A stretch of 55,164 nucleotides of DNA from Eubacteriales Family XIII. Incertae Sedis bacterium (GTDB taxonomy: Bacteria; Bacillota; Clostridia; Peptostreptococcales; Anaerovoracaceae). Made by a program: the position numbers and the translations under genes. Location: assembly GCA_031266025.1 (NCBI GenBank), contig JAISBV010000028.1:1-55164 (forward strand), in the 5' to 3' direction. Numbering within the stretch: position 1 is the first letter of the stretch; every line of letters starts with the position of its first letter. Positions 14,727 to 24,353 of this stretch are shown here, piece by piece. The notes under the pieces are model-generated. The model was not told the origin of the DNA. It saw only the letters and a program-made list of their open reading frames with translations, and did no database searches.

Positions 14727-16796
14727 CTATTTGATCCTGTCGAATGTAACTATACTCTCCTGCCGGGTATACGTTGTTTTCGGCGTGAACACCGATCCGG
14801 CGGTGCTTGTGCCGCTCATGATTCCGTTTGCGCGGACAAAGTTGATACCGTCCACCGCCCACGACGAAGCTGAACCGAGATCGGTGAAATCTGAAGTCGG
14901 GGGATTGCTCACGTCCGTGCCAAGCGCCTTGCAGGTATTCATCAGCATGGTCGCCGCTTGCTCGCGGGTGAACTGCCCGTTCGGACTGAACTTCCCATCG
15001 CCCGTGCCGCTTGTGATACCGAGGGCGTAAGCCGCAAGTATATCGGGATCGCTTGTATCGGAGAAAGCGCCGGCGTCGGTTGACAGGCCTTTCTCTTGCA
15101 GTATGGCGTCTATCGTTTTCCCTGTCTTGTACTCAACGAATCTTACAGCCATGCGGCAGAACTCTTGGCGCGTGATGACGCTCGCATAATTGTTTTGTAT
15201 GTCTGCGGGAACAAAGCCCTTCGTGATCGCGCTGCTTATGCCTTCCCGCGCCCATGCAGCGGCGGTGGAAATACTGTTTATTGCATCATTGTTTTGAAGT
15301 GAATAATCGGGAGAATCCGCTATGCGGTGAGTGTAAGACAGTTCTCGCAATGTCATGTCAAAATGTCTCATGTCGATTCCTTGCTCCGAAAATTTGCCGC
15401 CTTTGTAGGTATTCGCGCTGCTCCAAGTAGTATCCATGATGAGCCATTTGCCGTCGATATAGGCTTCCGTCCAAACGTGCCACCCATTGTTTACGCCTAA
15501 TTCGTATAATAAGTTCATATCCAAGCGCTTTGAGAAATTATAAAAAGCATCGGCGTTGTTCGGCATATCTTCACCGAGCACGGCAAGCCCATCGACCACC
15601 TTGGCCGATATACCTGTTGCTCGCAACAACGCAACAGTAAGATTCGCATATCCCTCGCACACGGCGTATTTATCGGACAATGTACTCAGGGCGGAATTTT
15701 CTCGGCGTGGAGTAATGCCGTTGAAAGAATCTACGTCATACCATATATTGTAACTTACCCAATCGTGTATCCTTAATGCGTTTTCGTAATCGCTGTTATT
15801 GGTTTTTATTATCGTATTGGCGAGTTCAATAATGCGTTCATCATTGCTCTGTATTTTTGCGGATGGCAGAAGATAATACGCCAATGTCGCGGCGTCTGAT
15901 TTTTTGGAGTTGTAAATTTCCGTATTCCATGCATATACTTTTTGAAATGATTCGGAAACTCCGGCGGCGGCTGTGCCTTCTATCATAACACGTTGCCATA
16001 TATGATTCACATTGGTTGACGTAGACGACGTTCCCATAGACGAGCCGGTGATAATCAAGCCCTGTGCATCCGCGCCCAATTCTTCGGTTAAAACAATTTC
16101 TTTGGCAACGCCGGAAAGCGGATCATAGCTCCAATTTCCGTTAAGATAAGGCGTCGCTCCCGACACTTTGATTTCCATAAGCACATCATTTTCCGTATAG
16201 GCGATTCTTGTTCCTGCAGGGAAAACATATCCGCCGGATTCAATTGATCGAGGGAAAAATCCAACGGTATCGACCGGTTCCTCTGAGAACAGCAACAGCC
16301 CATGCGCATTTTCAAAGTCTTCCGAAGCGAGACGAAATTTAACGTCAAAACTCGGTGTTTCGGCAAGCGGATTTGGGCTTTCGCTTAAAAATACAGTTAA
16401 TCCCCCGTTCGACCCATTGACTCGGACGCCGTTTTTATCATTGGTCATGTCCGGCGTCAATGTAATCTCTGTCGCCGCGTCACCGTAAAAAGTAAGCGTT
16501 TTGCCGGTTATCCCGGTTTCACCGAATACCTGCAGCGAAACCAATTCGCCGTTTAACTTCTGAGCAATCTTTGTGCCTACGGGTAAAACATATGCGATTC
16601 CTTGCCAATACTCGTTCCCGGACAGAACTTGAACAGGTTTTTGAGAAAAGAGTAAGGTCGCACCGTCTTCAAGTTCCAATTCATGTTCAATATGGAATGA
16701 CGGGCTTGTCGCCGCAAACGCGGATGCCGCGCCGAACGGTACAAGCGCAAGTACCATGACCGCAGTCAGCGCTATGGAAGTGATTTGTTTTTTCAT
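14727..16796 (-). CDS. Secreted transglutaminase-like protein with three SLH domains
   Basis: Surface protein of 689 residues. A signal peptide ends near AFA (residue 28). Two similar beta-rich modules follow (about 34-140 and 150-255). A transglutaminase-like domain has Cys380 (YAVCEGYA), His440 (GWHVWTEA) and Asp455 (MDTTW), the papain-like triad of a protease or cross-linking enzyme. Three SLH repeats (about 510-560, 575-625, 636-689) would bind cell-wall polymers. The start follows AGGAGGG. It lies alone between the two cassette copies, and its role in wall or substrate processing is inferred. Confidence 0.9.
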   Translation of the reverse strand: MKKQITSIALTAVMVLALVPFGAASAFAATSPSFHIEHELELEDGATLLFSQKPVQVLSGNEYWQGIAYVLPVGTKIAQKLNGELVSLQVFGETGITGKTLTFYGDAATEITLTPDMTNDKNGVRVNGSNGGLTVFLSESPNPLAETPSFDVKFRLASEDFENAHGLLLFSEEPVDTVGFFPRSIESGGYVFPAGTRIAYTENDVLMEIKVSGATPYLNGNWSYDPLSGVAKEIVLTEELGADAQGLIITGSSMGTSSTSTNVNHIWQRVMIEGTAAAGVSESFQKVYAWNTEIYNSKKSDAATLAYYLLPSAKIQSNDERIIELANTIIKTNNSDYENALRIHDWVSYNIWYDVDSFNGITPRRENSALSTLSDKYAVCEGYANLTVALLRATGISAKVVDGLAVLGEDMPNNADAFYNFSKRLDMNLLYELGVNNGWHVWTEAYIDGKWLIMDTTWSSANTYKGGKFSEQGIDMRHFDMTLRELSYTHRIADSPDYSLQNNDAINSISTAAAWAREGISSAITKGFVPADIQNNYASVITRQEFCRMAVRFVEYKTGKTIDAILQEKGLSTDAGAFSDTSDPDILAAYALGITSGTGDGKFSPNGQFTREQAATMLMNTCKALGTDVSNPPTSDFTDLGSASSWAVDGINFVRANGIMSGTSTAGSVFTPKTTYTRQESIVTFDRIK

Positions 16797-16946
16797 GATG
16801 CCCTCCTGATATTTTCGTTTTTGACGGAACTTTACTTTTTTACATCAGATGAAGACGCAAGTTTTTCGTAGCAAGCAATACGGTATTTCCAAGACTTAAT
16901 CGAAGACAATTATCCGAAACACGTTGTTATCATTGACATCGTCACC
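16797..16946 (-). other. Leader of the SLH gene
   Basis: AT-rich non-coding stretch upstream of the SLH gene. No promoter hexamers stand out and no riboswitch was recognised. It is bounded on the right by the cassette relic. Confidence 0.35.
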
Positions 16947-17137
16947 CATAGCCGATTTCAAGGAAACACAGGGTGTTATACTTACGGTCAAGCTCAACGA
17001 ATTAACAAATTGAGCAAACGGTTTTACCGGATCGAATAATTGGCGCGATATGCTTATTATACACTATGATTTTGTCTGCATAAAGAATATGTTGAAAAAA
17101 TCGCATAAAATCATCGACTGTAGTCGATGATTTTGCA
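16947..17137 (-). pseudogene. Internally deleted relic of the DUF3990/DUF3791 cassette
   Basis: Positions 16947-17001 match 13490-13544 (middle of the DUF3791 gene) with few differences, and 17012-17137 match 14433-14558 (cassette leader) with only a handful of mismatches. The 888 bases in between, which hold DUF3990, the 80-residue gene and the DUF3791 start, are replaced by about 10 bases. The -10 (17056-17061) and palindrome (17107-17134) are kept. The palindrome may now terminate rlmN transcription. Confidence 0.88.
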
Positions 17138-17169
17138 GCTCAAAGGGAGTATGGCCGGGAGCTGTTTCT

Positions 17170-18207
17170 TCATTTCGGTAAGGCCCGGAGCTGTCCGCAG
17201 GCGGCTTTTATGTCCGACCCGAGACCGCGCCTGATCGTCGTCTGTATGCCGGTCTCCGAGAGCACGGCGCGAAAACGCTCCGTTTCGGCGCGTCCGCCGG
17301 CGCGGAAGCCTGTTTCGTCCACGCGGTTCAACGGTATGAGATTCACATGACAGTTCATGCCGCGCAGGCGGCGCGCGAGCTCCGCAGCGCAGGCCGTGTC
17401 GTCGTTCAGGCCCTTTATGAGCGCGTACTCGAACGTCGCGCGCCGGCCCGTGATCGCTATATGCGCGCGCGCCGCTTCGAGCACGGACGCCACGTTGTAG
17501 CGCTTGTTCACGGGCATCAGCTTATCGCGCAGCGCGTCGTTCGGCGCGTGAAGGGATATCGCCAGACCAACCTGCGGCAATTCTTTCGCCATACGCTCCA
17601 CTCCGGGAACGAGCCCGCAGGTGGACACCGTTATATTGCGCCTACCCATATGAAGACCGCGCGAATCGCCCGCCGTTTCCACGAAACGCTTGAGCTCGTC
17701 GAAATTGTCGAGCGGCTCGCCGACGCCCATAACAACGACGCGGCCCGCCCGTTCGCCCGCGTCCGCGCCCGCGAGCAGTACCTGATCGAGCATCTCCCCG
17801 GAGCTCAGGTTGCGCACGAGACCCGAAAGGCCCGACGCGCAGAACTCGCAGCCCATGCGGCAGCCGGCCTGCGACGAAACGCAGACGGAGTTCCCGTAGT
17901 CGTACCGCATGAATACGCTTTCCGCCAAGTTGCCGTCTGCGGTTTCAAACACGTATTTCCTGCTGCCGTCCATCCTTGAAACGAGAACCTTGCGCGTCCG
18001 AAGCGTAAAGAGCGCCGCATTTTCTTCAAGTCTGCGCCGAAGCTCCGCCGGCAAATTCGTCATATCGCCGAAAGAGACGGCCGCGCCCGCGTACATGCGG
18101 TTAAAGAGCTGTGAAGCGCGAAAAGGCTTTTCCCCCATGCCGGAGAAAAAGCCCTCGAGTTCATCGTATGTCATGTCCTTGAGCCGTGTTTTTTCGTTTT
18201 CTGTCAC
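17170..18207 (-). CDS. rlmN: 23S rRNA/tRNA (adenine-C2) methyltransferase RlmN
   Basis: Radical SAM enzyme of 345 residues that methylates A2503 of 23S rRNA and A37 of some tRNAs. The iron-sulfur ligands are C116, C120 and C123 (CRMGCEFC), and the catalytic C-terminal cysteine is C337 (IKAACGQL). GVGEPLDN is also conserved. The start overlaps the ileS stop by 4 bases, so the two are coupled. Confidence 0.95.
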   Translation of the reverse strand: MTENEKTRLKDMTYDELEGFFSGMGEKPFRASQLFNRMYAGAAVSFGDMTNLPAELRRRLEENAALFTLRTRKVLVSRMDGSRKYVFETADGNLAESVFMRYDYGNSVCVSSQAGCRMGCEFCASGLSGLVRNLSSGEMLDQVLLAGADAGERAGRVVVMGVGEPLDNFDELKRFVETAGDSRGLHMGRRNITVSTCGLVPGVERMAKELPQVGLAISLHAPNDALRDKLMPVNKRYNVASVLEAARAHIAITGRRATFEYALIKGLNDDTACAAELARRLRGMNCHVNLIPLNRVDETGFRAGGRAETERFRAVLSETGIQTTIRRGLGSDIKAACGQLRALPK

Positions 18208-21200
18208 GCCTTTGCCACGTACAGCCCTGTGTCGCGGCCGTTCAAATCGAAGCGATCCGCTGCGTCGCCCTCGAGGAGTTCGAGCGCGAGCGTTTCCTTC
18301 TTGATATATTCCGCGTGAGCCCGGGCGGCGGCGCGCACCGCGTCGTCGCCGTCGTATACGATTCGAATACGATCCATCAGCTCAAAATCACGCTGTTTTC
18401 TTATCTGCTGCACCTTGGAAACAAACTCCCTCGCCAGACCCTCGGATATGAGTTCCGGTGTGAGCCCCGTGTCAAGTATCGTGAACAGATTGTTTTCCAT
18501 CTCTACCGTGAAGCCGTCCTTCGCGCTTATCCGCACATCGAGAAAATCCTCCGTGACGCGCAAATTCTCGCCCTCGGTTTCGATTTCCGCAAAGCCCTCC
18601 TTGGCAAGCGACGCGTGCACCGCCGCCGCGTCCGCATTGGCGAGGGCCGCGGCAAAGGCTTTCATCTTGGCGCCGAGCGAGGGCCCCGCAGTCTTGAAAT
18701 TGGGTTTAAGGCTAAAATCCATGTATTTGCCGAGATCGTTTTCGAATACGACCTCTTTGACGTTCAATTCCTCTTTGAGCAATGCCGTCATGTCTCCGAT
18801 CAGAGTCTCGTACTTCCCGTCTATGAGTATCTTCGAGAGCGGCTGCCTGACCTTGATGCGCTCCTTTTCGCGAGCGCCGCGCCCGAGAGCCGTCAAATCC
18901 CTGACGAGATCCATGCGTTCTTCGATAGCGTCGTCCAAAAGGGTCTCGTCCGGCGCCGGATAGAATGACAAATGCACGGAGTCCCCGTCCGTAAGCTTGC
19001 GGTATATCTCGTCGCTCAGGAAGGGCGCAAACGGCGCGAGCAGCATAGATACGCCTTTGAGCACTTCCCACGTCGTCTCGTAGACGGATTTCTTGTCGTC
19101 GTCCGAACGCTCGGCCCAAAAGCGTCTGCGCGCCCGCCTTATAAACCAATTCGACAGATCCTCGACGACGAAATACTGTATCTTGCGCACGGCCTTCATA
19201 TGATCGTAACGATCCATTTCCTCCGTGACCTCCGAAATCAGCCTGTTGTACTTCGACAGTATCCAGCGGTCAAGCTCGGGACGCTCCGCCGTACTCGCGC
19301 CGAATGTCCTCGGATCCATACCGTCCTGATTCGAATAGAGCGCGAAAAAATGATAGACGTTGCGCAGCGTTCCGAAAAATTTGCCCGAAAGCTCTTTCAA
19401 AGCCTCTTCGTCGAAGCGCGTCGGCGACCAAGCCGGGGAAGCGTACAGCAGATACCACCTCGTTGCGTCCGCGCCGTATCGGTCGAAAAGCTCGAAAGGA
19501 TCCGCAGTATTGCCCTTGCTTTTGGACATCTTCTTGCCGTCCTTGTCAAGTATCAGATCATTCACAAGGCAATTGCGGTAGGGCGACGCTTTCTTGACAA
19601 ACGCAGAAATCGCAAGCAGCGAATAAAACCAGCCGCGGGTCTGATCTATGCCTTCGCATATGAAATCGGCAGGAAACATCTCGCCGTCGAAGTTCTCCGA
19701 ATTCTCGAACGGATAGTGATGCTGGGCAAAGGGCATAGCGCCGCTGTCAAACCAGCAGTCCATGACCTCCGGTATGCGCTCCATATCCCCGCCGCACGCG
19801 TCGCAGCGTATGCGCACCTCGTCCACATAGGGCCTGTGCAGCTCTATGCCGTCGCTGACCGGCGCCGTCGCCCGTTCCTTTAGTTCTTTGCGTGAGCCCA
19901 CGCAGGTCAAATGCCCGCAGCCGCCGCAGCGCCAGACGGGTATGGGCGCGCCCCAGTAGCGGTTGCGCGATATCGCCCAATCGTTCACGTTTTCGAGCCA
20001 ATTACCGAAGCGCTTTTCTCCAACGAAATCAGGGAACCAGTTAATACCGTTGTTGTTTTCGACAAGCGTGTCCTTGAGCTTTGTCATCTCTATATACCAG
20101 CTTGGCTTGCTGTAATAAATCAATGGCGTGCCACAGCGCCAACAGTGAGGGTAATTGTGCTCCATTTTTTCGCGCGCGAAAAGTTTGCCCTCTGACGCAA
20201 GCCATTTTATGATATCGACGTCAAGACCGTCCTCCATCACAAAGCGCCCGGCCCAAGGGGTCGCGGTGTATTTGCCTTCCTCGTCCACGGGATTCGGAAC
20301 CGGCAGACCGTAACGTCTGCCCGTATTGTAGTCGTCCTCGCCGAAGGCCGGCGCCGTATGCACTATGCCCGTGCCGTCCTCCGTCGTCACGTAATCCGCA
20401 CAGGTTACATAAAAAGCTTTCTTGTCAACTTCAACAAAAGGCATGAGCCTTTCATATGAAACGTGTTCGAGCTCACGGCCGCTCATGCGGGATAATACCT
20501 CATAAGCGCCCTCGCCGAGCGTCCTGTCCGCCAACGCTTCGGCAACATAAAACACGCGCCCTGAATTTTCACCGTCTTTCGTGACGCGGGCCTTTATATA
20601 CACGACGTCGGAACCGACGGTCAGGGATACGTTGGAAGCGAGAGTCCAAGGCGTCGTCGTCCACGCGAGGAAATACGCGTCCTCGTCCGATCTTTTGAAT
20701 TTCGCGACGACGGTGTTGGTCTTGACCTCCTTGTAGCCGAGCGCCACCTCGTGCGAAGCGAGCCCCGTGCCGCAGCGCGGACAGTAAGGCAGCACTTTAT
20801 GCCCCTCGTATATCAAACCCGCGTCAAAGAATTCCTTCAGTATCCACCATTCCGTTTCGATATAATCGTTGTCAAGTGTGATGTAGGGATTGTCCATGTC
20901 GGCCATAAAGGCCATGCGTTTGCTCATTTCGCGCCACATGCCTTCATATTTGAATACGGATTCGCGGCATTTGGCGTTGAACTCACGCATACCGTAACTT
21001 TCGATGTCTTTCTTCGCGGACAGGCCGAGCTCTTTTTCTACTTCTATCTCGACGGGCAGACCATGGGTGTCCCAACCCGCCTTACGCCTGACCTGAAACC
21101 CTTGCATTGTCTTGTAGCGGCACACGGAATCTTTGAGCGTGCGAGCTATCACATGATGTATGCCCGGCCGGCCGTTCGCAGTCGGCGGCCCTTCGTAAAA

Positions 21201-21323
21201 CACAAAACGCGGCCCGCCGTCACGAACCGCGACACACCGCGAGAGCAGGTCTTCATCCTCCCACGACTGCGCTTGACGATTCTGCACATCCGCGATCGGC
21301 TCGCCGGATAAATTTTTGAACAT
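18204..21323 (-). CDS. ileS: Isoleucyl-tRNA synthetase
   Basis: Class I synthetase of 1039 residues that charges tRNA-Ile. The HIGH motif is GIHH (54-57) and the KMSKS loop appears as KKMSKSKGN. CWRCG, CGGCG and CDACGG elements suggest bound zinc in the insert. The length and C-terminal region resemble the longer eukaryote-like bacterial type. The ATG at 21323 follows GGGAGGGA and is preferred to an upstream start at 21344. The 101-base upstream gap is too short for a T-box and none is seen. Confidence 0.96.
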   Translation of the reverse strand: MFKNLSGEPIADVQNRQAQSWEDEDLLSRCVAVRDGGPRFVFYEGPPTANGRPGIHHVIARTLKDSVCRYKTMQGFQVRRKAGWDTHGLPVEIEVEKELGLSAKKDIESYGMREFNAKCRESVFKYEGMWREMSKRMAFMADMDNPYITLDNDYIETEWWILKEFFDAGLIYEGHKVLPYCPRCGTGLASHEVALGYKEVKTNTVVAKFKRSDEDAYFLAWTTTPWTLASNVSLTVGSDVVYIKARVTKDGENSGRVFYVAEALADRTLGEGAYEVLSRMSGRELEHVSYERLMPFVEVDKKAFYVTCADYVTTEDGTGIVHTAPAFGEDDYNTGRRYGLPVPNPVDEEGKYTATPWAGRFVMEDGLDVDIIKWLASEGKLFAREKMEHNYPHCWRCGTPLIYYSKPSWYIEMTKLKDTLVENNNGINWFPDFVGEKRFGNWLENVNDWAISRNRYWGAPIPVWRCGGCGHLTCVGSRKELKERATAPVSDGIELHRPYVDEVRIRCDACGGDMERIPEVMDCWFDSGAMPFAQHHYPFENSENFDGEMFPADFICEGIDQTRGWFYSLLAISAFVKKASPYRNCLVNDLILDKDGKKMSKSKGNTADPFELFDRYGADATRWYLLYASPAWSPTRFDEEALKELSGKFFGTLRNVYHFFALYSNQDGMDPRTFGASTAERPELDRWILSKYNRLISEVTEEMDRYDHMKAVRKIQYFVVEDLSNWFIRRARRRFWAERSDDDKKSVYETTWEVLKGVSMLLAPFAPFLSDEIYRKLTDGDSVHLSFYPAPDETLLDDAIEERMDLVRDLTALGRGAREKERIKVRQPLSKILIDGKYETLIGDMTALLKEELNVKEVVFENDLGKYMDFSLKPNFKTAGPSLGAKMKAFAAALANADAAAVHASLAKEGFAEIETEGENLRVTEDFLDVRISAKDGFTVEMENNLFTILDTGLTPELISEGLAREFVSKVQQIRKQRDFELMDRIRIVYDGDDAVRAAARAHAEYIKKETLALELLEGDAADRFDLNGRDTGLYVAKA

Positions 21324-21424
21324 ATTCCCTCCCAAACAATACAAACATCGCCTTTTCGAAGCCGGCGACAGGCATATTCTACCTTATATGAGCCCCGATG
21401 TCAAGTTTTCCCGGCTGCCCGGCG

Positions 21425-21862
21425 TTAAAGCCAGCGGATAAAGCCCGTCTTGTCGTGCCGGTCATATCCCGCGCGCTCATAAAAACCGAGCACGGCGTCG
21501 TCCTTGGAACCCGTCATAAGCATGATCTTATAGCAGCTTTCTTTCTCGGCCAGCTCTCCCGCGAAAGCGAGCAGCCGCGTCGCGTATCCCCTGCCCCTAT
21601 GCCTTTCGTGCGTAACCACATTTTCTATGAGCGCATACGGCCTCTGCGCATGCGTCAGGTTGGGTACGATCAGGAGCACGCACGACGAAACGAGCTCGCC
21701 GCAGACAAAGCCAAGCAGTATATGATGATTGCCGTCCGACAATATGCGACGCCACAGTTCTTCGACGCCGGCGTCCGTAAGCGGTATGGGATTGCCGTGC
21801 AGATGCCAATATAATTCAAGCAGCGGAATCAAATCCCGCCGCTCCGCTTCTCTGATATCCAT
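21425..21862 (-). CDS. GNAT-family N-acetyltransferase
   Basis: Acetyltransferase of 145 residues with the GNAT acetyl-CoA loop (VVTHERHRGRGYATRL, R/Q-x-x-G-x-G/A form) and the C-terminal FYERAGY element. Substrate unknown. It stands alone between the aminotransferase and ileS. Confidence 0.85.
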   Translation of the reverse strand: MDIREAERRDLIPLLELYWHLHGNPIPLTDAGVEELWRRILSDGNHHILLGFVCGELVSSCVLLIVPNLTHAQRPYALIENVVTHERHRGRGYATRLLAFAGELAEKESCYKIMLMTGSKDDAVLGFYERAGYDRHDKTGFIRWL

Positions 21863-21924
21863 AATGCAATTGTAGCATATGATAAGCGGAATTGCAACGA
21901 TTTTGGGGCTAAACTACCGACCTG

Positions 21925-23106
21925 CTAAAAACATTCCGACGCGAGCCGCGCGAAGGCCGGCAGCGAGCGTTCCACAGTATCCGGCGAAACGCAATACGCG
22001 AGCCGCGCGTAACCGGGGCAGCCGAACGAAATGCCCGGAACGAGCAGGATATTCTGTTTTTTCGCGGCTTCGGCAAATTCGGCGTCCGGCAGCGGGCTCT
22101 GCATCCACAGGTAAAAAGCGCCGCTCGGAAATACGCAGGAGAAACCGAGACTCTTGAGCCCTTCGTACAAACGTCTTCGGTTTCTGTCATAGGCGTCTGT
22201 ATCGACATTTGCGCCGAGACACTTGGCCGCCGCGCGCTGCATGAGCGAAGGCGCGTTAACAAAACCGAGCACGCGCGTGGCGATACAGGCGGCGTCGTAG
22301 ACGAGACTGTAATCTTGCGCTTCACTCGGCACAACTATATAACCGATGCGCTCGCCGGGCAGCGAAAGCGACTTTGACCACGAATAGCACACAATAGTAT
22401 TGGGGTAAAATTTCGTAATATACGGAACGACGGCGCCGTCATAAACGAGCTCGCGGTACGGCTCGTCCGATATGATATATATATCCGCGCCGTGTTCACA
22501 CCGGGCCTCTTCAAGAACCGCAGCGATACCCTTTATCGTTTCCTCGGAATACACGACGCCCGTCGGATTGTTCGGTGAATTAACTATTACAGCCTTCGTT
22601 CTCGGCGTCAGCGCCGCTTTTAAGCGTTGCGCGTTCGGCATAAAATACTCGGTATCAGGCGGCACGACGATGAGCTTACCGCCGTAATTTTTGACGTAAT
22701 TCCCATATTCGACAAAATACGGCGCGAATACGACGACTTCGTCGCCGGGGTTAAGCAATGTTTTCAATACCACGTTCAGACCGCCCGCCGCTCCGACAGA
22801 CATGATGATGTTATTTTCTCCGAACGCAGTTCCAAAACGCCCGTTGAGCGACCTCGCCACATCGCCGCGCACATCCGCGTAGCCCGCGTTGCTCATATAG
22901 CCGTGTACGAGTACGGAATCTTCGCCGTCGAGCGTCTCGACTATGGCTCGGCGCACATCTGCGGGCGCCGGAAAATTTGGATTGCCGAGACTGAAATCAA
23001 AGACGTTTTCACGGCCGTACAAAGCGGCAAGCCTGCTCCCTTCCTCGAACATAGCGCGTATGGCGCCGTTTCCGCTCACGAGCGCGGCCATTTGCTCCGA
23101 AATCAT
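21925..23106 (-). CDS. Class I/II pyridoxal-phosphate aminotransferase
   Basis: Fold-type I aminotransferase of 393 residues. The PLP lysine lies in CYSWSKSLSLPGERIGY, with the upstream NSPNNPTG motif that binds substrate and cofactor. The ATG at 23106 follows GGAGGTAG; the frame is open to 23142. It is the last gene of the run with iorA and iorB and could supply aryl or other 2-oxo acids to them, which is inference. It may act on aspartate, aromatic or branched amino acids. Confidence 0.9.
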   Translation of the reverse strand: MISEQMAALVSGNGAIRAMFEEGSRLAALYGRENVFDFSLGNPNFPAPADVRRAIVETLDGEDSVLVHGYMSNAGYADVRGDVARSLNGRFGTAFGENNIIMSVGAAGGLNVVLKTLLNPGDEVVVFAPYFVEYGNYVKNYGGKLIVVPPDTEYFMPNAQRLKAALTPRTKAVIVNSPNNPTGVVYSEETIKGIAAVLEEARCEHGADIYIISDEPYRELVYDGAVVPYITKFYPNTIVCYSWSKSLSLPGERIGYIVVPSEAQDYSLVYDAACIATRVLGFVNAPSLMQRAAAKCLGANVDTDAYDRNRRRLYEGLKSLGFSCVFPSGAFYLWMQSPLPDAEFAEAAKKQNILLVPGISFGCPGYARLAYCVSPDTVERSLPAFARLASECF

Positions 23107-23138
23107 AATGCTACCTCCGGTTTTCCCGTTACAGTTCA

Positions 23139-24353
23139 TCAATGTCTTCGTATAGCGTTCTCATATGCGTTTAGCGCGTCTTCAAAATTGTAGGCGACGC
23201 CGTTCGGTTCCACGCCGTTGCCGGTAGAAACGAATATGTAGCGATTACCGTCCTTTTCGGCAAATGACGCGAGACACTGACCCGCGTCTCCCGTCCACCC
23301 CGTCTTACCTCCCAATATGCGTCCGCCGTCAAATTCAACGGTTCTTATGCGCGCGAATATATTGTTCGTCATAGTTATGCCGTATCCGCGGAGATTGCTC
23401 GGGGAAGTTTCGTATTCCACTGTTGTGAACATCTCTTCAAACTCTTCATTTTCGAGGGCGCGCAAGAGCAGCTTTGCCATATCGCGAACGGTGGAATAGT
23501 GCTCGGGGTCGTGCAGTCCCGTCGAGTTTGTGAAATGCGTGTCAAGCATGCCAAGCTCACGCGCGCGCTCGTTCATCAAAACAGCAAAATTTTCCTCGGA
23601 GCCCGCTATGGCCTCCGCGAGCGTCACGCTGCATTCGCCGCCCGAAACCAACAGCGCGCCGTACATCAAATCCAAAGTCCTGACCTCTTCGCCCGGCAAA
23701 AACCCCGCCATAGTGGAATCCGCGTCATAGAGCGGCTGCAGCAGCCCGGGATCTATGACCATGGCGTAAGGCAGAGCGTCACGCCGCTCTAAGGCGATAA
23801 GTACGGTCATGATCTTCGTCAGCGAAGCCGGGTAGACCATTATATCCGCGTTTTTCTTCAAAAGCACGCTCCCGGTATCAAAATTTGCCAGTATCGCGGC
23901 GCTGCTGTGCAGTGACGCCACGCTGAAACTCGAATTCGCGTCGCTTGATCCGCCAAACCCCTCTGAGGACGACTCGTTTTCGCTCGGACGTTCGTTCCCA
24001 TCCTTTACAAAAACATTCATGAATTTACGGGGTATCTCTTTGATATATGCTTTCGACCCGACAAGCGCCGAGGACAAGGTCGCATACGGATATCTTTCGG
24101 ACGCGTATTCGCGTATAGGCTCAGACGCAAACACGAGAAAAAATATAATAAAGAACACAACGAACCGACGACGGCGCGCGGACTTGGCCTTACTGAGCAC
24201 TTCGGCTCGCGACACGAGAAACGCGTTCCAATCGCCGTCCCGGCGCGGAGACGCGGTCTGCTTTGCCGCAACGGCGCGTCGCTGCGGAACGGCCGGACTT
24301 GCGGCGACGGGGCGCGCCGACGGCCTTTCACCTCGCGCGGGCTGCAAACTCAC
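23139..24353 (-). CDS. Membrane-anchored D-alanyl-D-alanine carboxypeptidase (S11 family)
   Basis: Penicillin-binding protein of 404 residues that trims the terminal D-Ala of peptidoglycan stem peptides. It has SLTK (S177-K180) and KTG in GGKTGWTG. The second motif reads SGG (in VSGGECS) where many relatives have SGN. Instead of a plain signal peptide there is a basic cytoplasmic tail of about 62 residues before a single membrane segment (63-77), so the enzyme should remain anchored. It starts at GTG overlapping the iorB stop as GTGA, with a GGGGGTGA site upstream. Confidence 0.88.
   Translation of the reverse strand: MSLQPARGERPSARPVAASPAVPQRRAVAAKQTASPRRDGDWNAFLVSRAEVLSKAKSARRRRFVVFFIIFFLVFASEPIREYASERYPYATLSSALVGSKAYIKEIPRKFMNVFVKDGNERPSENESSSEGFGGSSDANSSFSVASLHSSAAILANFDTGSVLLKKNADIMVYPASLTKIMTVLIALERRDALPYAMVIDPGLLQPLYDADSTMAGFLPGEEVRTLDLMYGALLVSGGECSVTLAEAIAGSEENFAVLMNERARELGMLDTHFTNSTGLHDPEHYSTVRDMAKLLLRALENEEFEEMFTTVEYETSPSNLRGYGITMTNNIFARIRTVEFDGGRILGGKTGWTGDAGQCLASFAEKDGNRYIFVSTGNGVEPNGVAYNFEDALNAYENAIRRH

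Noticed and set aside
21324-21424. Possible T-box leader for ileS
   Set aside because: The gap is only 101 bases, and no T-box sequence or specifier-loop structure is visible.
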